The notes under the pieces: generated by a model
Seen by the model: only the letters and a program-made list of their open reading frames with translations
Databases searched by the model: none
Told to the model about the DNA's origin: nothing
Assembly: GCA_032622095.1 (NCBI GenBank)
Contig: CP136063.1
Coordinates: 66,479,897-66,543,896, forward strand
Direction: 5' to 3'
From: Siphonodentalium dalli
Taxonomy: Eukaryota > Mollusca > Scaphopoda > Gadilida > Siphonodentaliidae
Length of the DNA: 64,000 nucleotides
In this document: one piece after another, positions 60,351 to 64,000 of the stretch
How positions within the stretch are numbered: the first letter of the stretch is position 1
How the letters are laid out: each line of letters opens with the position of its first letter
Made by a program: the position numbers and the translations under genes

Positions 60351-61159
60351 CTGCGAAGAAATAAAATAAAACTGTTTCAATGAAGTAATTTCTCAGCCAG
60401 AATTAGGATACATAAAATTTTTATATGGCAGGTTTAGTAAATTTGATAGAGCAGTGTCATATGGTGAAACTAATTTGAGTGTTTACGTCGCCGCATTCAT
60501 GTATACAACACACAGGGAGTGTTTAAATTGTCCGCCATCGCGAATAAACAAACAACACATGATTCAGCACTACGGATATCATCAAGGATTGTTGATTGCC
60601 GTTTCCGACTGTGAAAGAAAGATGCTTAGTTACTTTCGATTTTGCAACCATCAGCAAATAAAACAAATAAAATGAAAATGGTAATGGGAACATTGTTTCA
60701 CTGATTTTGGATGGGCGGGCGGAATGTGATATAATTTTTTTTCTCAAAATCAATAAAATGGATTTGATTGGAGGGTATGGGGACCACACAGGCGGGATAG
60801 GGGAAACATGAATATTAGTTATTTTGGCCTAAACGAGGATAGATAAACAATGCCCTATGGACGCAGTACTGTTGTAAATCATATTGAAGACAACATGCTG
60901 AAGAATCTAATAATCTATAAATAATCTACAAATGTGATTGTGTGTGTCTCTCTGCAGGTTCCTTATATCCGTCCACATTTCTGCACCGATTGCGAGTCTC
61001 TGTCCGACGTTCACGTTTTGACGTCATGCTAATGGGCAAACCAGTTTACCGGGAATTAATTAATGGCCGGATCACACTGAAATTTGGTATGGGTGTGTGT
61101 TTCGGCCCTCTGGATAACGTGGGTTGGCCCTGGATGCCACCCGACATTGCCTTTTGATG
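60351..61159. other. PABP-like intron, non-coding
   Basis: Sequence between the two PABP exons with no additional exon that I can support. Confidence 0.4.
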
Positions 61160-61592
61160 TTAACCCTTTACCCAACAGAACGGCCCTGTGCCAATGCATT
61201 CTCTTATATATGTGAGTCGACCATAGGTCGCCTCGCATATATAAGAGAATGCATTGGCTTAACACATATTAAAAATGATAAAATTGTCAAAGAATGTACA
61301 AAAATATTATAAAATTGTTAAAGAATGTAAGAAAAAATGGTAAAAAGTGTTGAAAAAAGATTTTTTTTAGGCCAATGCATTCTCTTATATATGCGAAGTG
61401 ACCAATGGTCGACTCGCATATATAAGAGAATGCATTGGCACAGGGCATAACTGTAACCATCACAATGTGGTCAATGAACCGGTTCCAATGATATCCATAT
61501 TTGTATGGTGTTACTGAGACAGACCGAAGATATTTTAGGCTGTTGAAGCTTTATTTGGGAGTTTTTGGCCGTTTTGTTGGGTAAAGGGTTAA
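61160..61592. mobile_element. Palindromic TTAA MITE with two internal hairpins
   Basis: The ends are TTAACCCTTTACCCAACAGA and its near complement GTTGGGTAAAGGGTTAA, with TTAA at both edges. Two copies of a 68-bp palindrome (61191-61258 and 61372-61440, arms starting GCCAATGCATTCTCTTATAT) lie inside, separated by AAATTGTTAAAGAATGTA-like repeats. It sits in the PABP-like intron. Confidence 0.85.
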
Positions 61593-62063
61593 GACATCAT
61601 ATCTGAGTGGGCAAAATGGTTTCTCGGGAACTACTGGGCAGATCTCACTGAAACTTGGTGTGGTTATGTATTTCGGCACTCCAGGTAACATGGGGTGGGT
61701 CCACTCTGCTTGACATCACCTTTAATTTCTACCTTATCAAAACAATAAATGCTCTTTAATATTTCTGTGCAACGCCGGGTACATCCGCTAGTATGCTCTA
61801 TAAATTCACCAATTATTAACGCTCACTCATTCATGAATTTGGGGATGTTGCTTTGTATTTTTTCTGAGCATACTGGCATTCTGTGTAACACAAATCAAAG
61901 ATTACAGTTTAAACTAGAGGTTGCCCCAGATTGAGATAATACAGAAGGTGTATTAAGGTAATGGCTTTCTTCTCTGGCACACTGTCAGTTAGTCATTCAT
62001 CAGTTCTGCTTCCTTGACCTCTCTCCATGGAATGTGGTGATCGAACAAATTACTTGACAATTC

Positions 62064-62372
62064 TAACAAATGACGGATGGGAATCCAAATTTCATTGAGA
62101 TCCGATAACCCATGGTTGAGATATAAGAGCAGACGTACGGAAATCCAACATTTTCAAATAAAGAAAGAGGGATAATTCTTGAATGGAAAATGTGAACAAC
62201 AATGAACCCTCTATTGAAAGCCCTCCTGATGACAAACCTGCAATTTCATTGAGATCCGATCACCCATGGTTGAGGTATATGAGCATATGGACGGAGCGAT
62301 GCACGGACGGATGGACAGACGGATGGATACATGTAATCCAGTATACTCCCCATCTTTTGGGATGGGCATATA
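62064..62372. mobile_element. Pearl-like element, short
   Basis: Two core-like units share TTTCATTGAGATCCGAT and CCCATGGTTGAG (at about 62091 and 62243). They are followed by an ACGG/ATGG tract (62290-62330) and the tail GTATACTCCCCATC ... GATGGGCATATAA. It shares ATTTCATTGAGATCCGA with the cores of the long elements. Confidence 0.6.
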
Positions 62373-62399
62373 AAAAATTAATTGTTCTCCCTGAACTTA

Positions 62400-62613
62400 T
62401 AGTAATGCTCTAAGTAATCGACTCCTTTAACGACAGCAGAATTATGGGTAACTTTTCAGGATTTAGTAGGAAATATGGCTTGTTGCCATTCATTGGAAAG
62501 CTCTCGCCGAGTGCTTTCCGATGAATGGCAACAAGACATATTTCCGACAAATCCTGAAAAGTTACCCATAATTCTGCTGTGGTTAAAGGAGTCGATTACT
62601 TAGAGCATTACTG
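62400..62613. mobile_element. TA-flanked foldback MITE, copy 4, abutting the PABP MLLE exon
   Basis: The termini are TAGTAATGCTC (left) and GAGCATTACTG (right), with TA at 62398-62399 and 62614-62615. It has full-length arms like copy 1. Its right terminus is three bases from the last base of the MLLE exon, so on the minus strand its TA duplication and first bases form part of that exon's splice donor. Confidence 0.85.
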
Positions 62614-62616
62614 TAC

Positions 62617-62835
62617 CTTAGCCTTAAGCAATTCATGAGATTCCAACATGTGGAGCAGATAAAAGTTGTCGATTTCCAACAACATGCCAGTGACTTGTCC
62701 AGCAAGATCTGGATACATGCGCTGAATGAGCGGAAACAGCCTCTCTCCCAGCATCTCTTTCTGTTCCTGAGGTGGAACAGACGCCATCATGGATATAGTA
62801 AGCGGTTCCTGTCCTGGTAGTTGTAAATCCTGTTG
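62617..62835 (-). CDS. PABPC1: Poly(A)-binding protein, MLLE (PABC) domain exon
   Basis: This 219-nt exon encodes 73 residues in phase 0. The acceptor is AAATCATTTCAG, and the exon ends AAG at donor GTACAG. The peptide contains [41 protein letters not shown] and LLHMLES. These are the hallmarks of the C-terminal MLLE domain of cytoplasmic PABP: helix 2 GERLFP, the [10 protein letters not shown] signature, then HMLES. In PABPC1 this domain binds PAM2 peptides of partners such as Paip proteins and eRF3. The RRM exons must lie beyond the right edge. The donor is weak (A, not G, at +5) and coincides with a MITE end. Confidence 0.95.
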
Positions 62836-63066
62836 CTGAAATGATTTAACACAACATGCTTCTATGAACATCATGCTTTTATTATATTAACGAATAAGCA
62901 ACTATTATTATACACACTTATTGTTTTAATGTTTGTCTAGCATAATTATTTAATAATTCTGGGGTAGTGCATTTAGTGAAAAAAAAGATCAATAGTAATC
63001 AATATTTGAATTCGTAGATTGGATTTATGGTCCACAGAAAATAAATAAAAACAAGAGCACCATTGG

Positions 63067-64000
63067 CGGGATAACTAAACTACATGGGTGCGATGACTAA
63101 ACTACATTGGGGGGATGACTAAACTACATTGGAGGGATGACTGAACTACATTGGGGGATGACTAAACTACATTGGGGGATGGCTGAACTACATTGGAGGG
63201 GATGGCTGAACTACATTGGAGGGGATGACTGAGCTACATTGGAGGGGATGACTGAGCTACATTGGGGATGACTAAACTACATTGGGGATGACTAAACTAC
63301 ATTGGGGGATGACTAAACTACATTGGGGGATGACTTAACTACATTGGGGGATGGCTGAACTACATTGGAGGGGATGACTGAGCTACATTGGGGGATGACT
63401 AAACTACATTGGGGGATGACTAAACTACATTGGGGGATGACTAAACTACATTGGGGGATGACTGAGCTACATTGGGGGATGACTAAACTACATTGGGGGA
63501 TGACTAAACTACATTGGGGGATGACTAAACTACATTGGGGGATGACTGAGCTACATTGGAGGGGATGACTAAACTACATTGGGGATGACTAAACTACATT
63601 GGGGGATGACTAAACTACATTGGGGATGACTAAACTACATTGGGGGATGACTAAACTACATTGGAAGGGATGACTGAACTACATTGGAAGGGATGACTGA
63701 ACTACATTGGGGGATGACTAAACTACATTGGAGGATGACTAAACTACATTGGGGATGACTAAACTACATTGGGGGGATGACTAAACTACATTGGGGGGAT
63801 GACTAAACTACATTGGAGGGGATGACTAAACTACATTGGAGGGGATGACTGAGCTACATTGGGGGATGACTAAACTACATTGGGGGATGACTAAACTACA
63901 TTGGGGGATGACTAAACTACATTGGGGGATGACTGAGCTACATTGGAGGGGATGACTAAACTACATTGGGGATGACTAAACTACATTGGGGGATGACTAA
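63067..64000. repeat. Minisatellite of 18-22 bp, running off the window
   Basis: More than 40 units of the type GATGACTAAACTACATTGGG, with variants CTGAACT, CTGAGCT and GGAGG and small length changes in the G run. It starts within the duplicated segment at 62952-63085 and continues to the last base. The open frame MTKLHWG-repeat inside it is a consequence of periodicity. It lies upstream of the MLLE exon and hence in a PABP intron. Confidence 0.97.

Noticed and set aside
63365-63568. Open frame of MTKLHWG repeats
   Set aside because: It is created purely by the minisatellite period and broken wherever unit length changes.

Overview
The window looks like nuclear DNA from an invertebrate animal, most likely a bivalve mollusc. 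It is AT-rich, has spliced genes with short exons and GT-AG introns, and is dominated by DNA transposons. Several repeats match the 'pearl' organisation described from bivalves: a core repeat of about 175 bp in tandem, then an (ACGG)n tract, then a GTATACCCCC hairpin tail. I cannot name the species. Nothing here looks prokaryotic, and I found no rRNA, CRISPR array or convincing tRNA.

Host genes are sparse and all on the minus strand. At the right end (62.8-60.3 kb) lie C-terminal exons of a cytoplasmic poly(A)-binding protein: the MLLE (PABC) domain exon and the next exon. A diverged duplicate of that second exon lies at 49.0 kb. Between 26.5 and 21.8 kb lie exons of a CCDC9-like gene, including a 50-nt exon present twice because of a recent 1,541-bp tandem duplication. 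A decayed coding remnant lies at 33.4-32.2 kb. Two further exon candidates (57.3-57.6 and 48.8 kb) are tentative.

The main object is at 50.07-57.28 kb: a 7.2-kb DNA transposon with imperfect terminal inverted repeats of about 180 bp. It encodes one intronless protein of about 1,457 codons on the minus strand. In order, this has two CxxC...HxxC zinc-binding-like units, a possible DDE-type core, an XPG/FEN1-like nuclease domain and a Cys-rich tail. The closest superfamily I can name is Academ (XPG-bearing lineage). The gene is split by a 1,208-bp internally deleted hAT element with a perfect 8-bp target-site duplication (ATGACCAC). Removing the hAT and one duplication copy brings both halves into one reading frame.

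The rest is layered mobile DNA. hAT-type elements with 8-bp duplications lie at 2.1-4.9, 5.8-6.7, 9.0-10.8, 26.9-27.9, 35.8-37.3 and 46.4-46.8 kb. A TTAA-targeted element at 2.4-4.6 kb has its empty site preserved next door. There are three short TTAA palindromic elements, four TA-targeted foldback elements, a Harbinger-like element at 43.8-44.9 kb, four pearl-like elements and a foldback of about 7.4 kb at 38.2-45.6 kb. A GC-richer composite block occupies 12.4-18.2 kb, and a minisatellite of about 20 bp runs off the right end. Functional links between the host genes are not evident: the PABP-like gene would act in cytoplasmic mRNA translation and stability, and the CCDC9-like protein is poorly understood.
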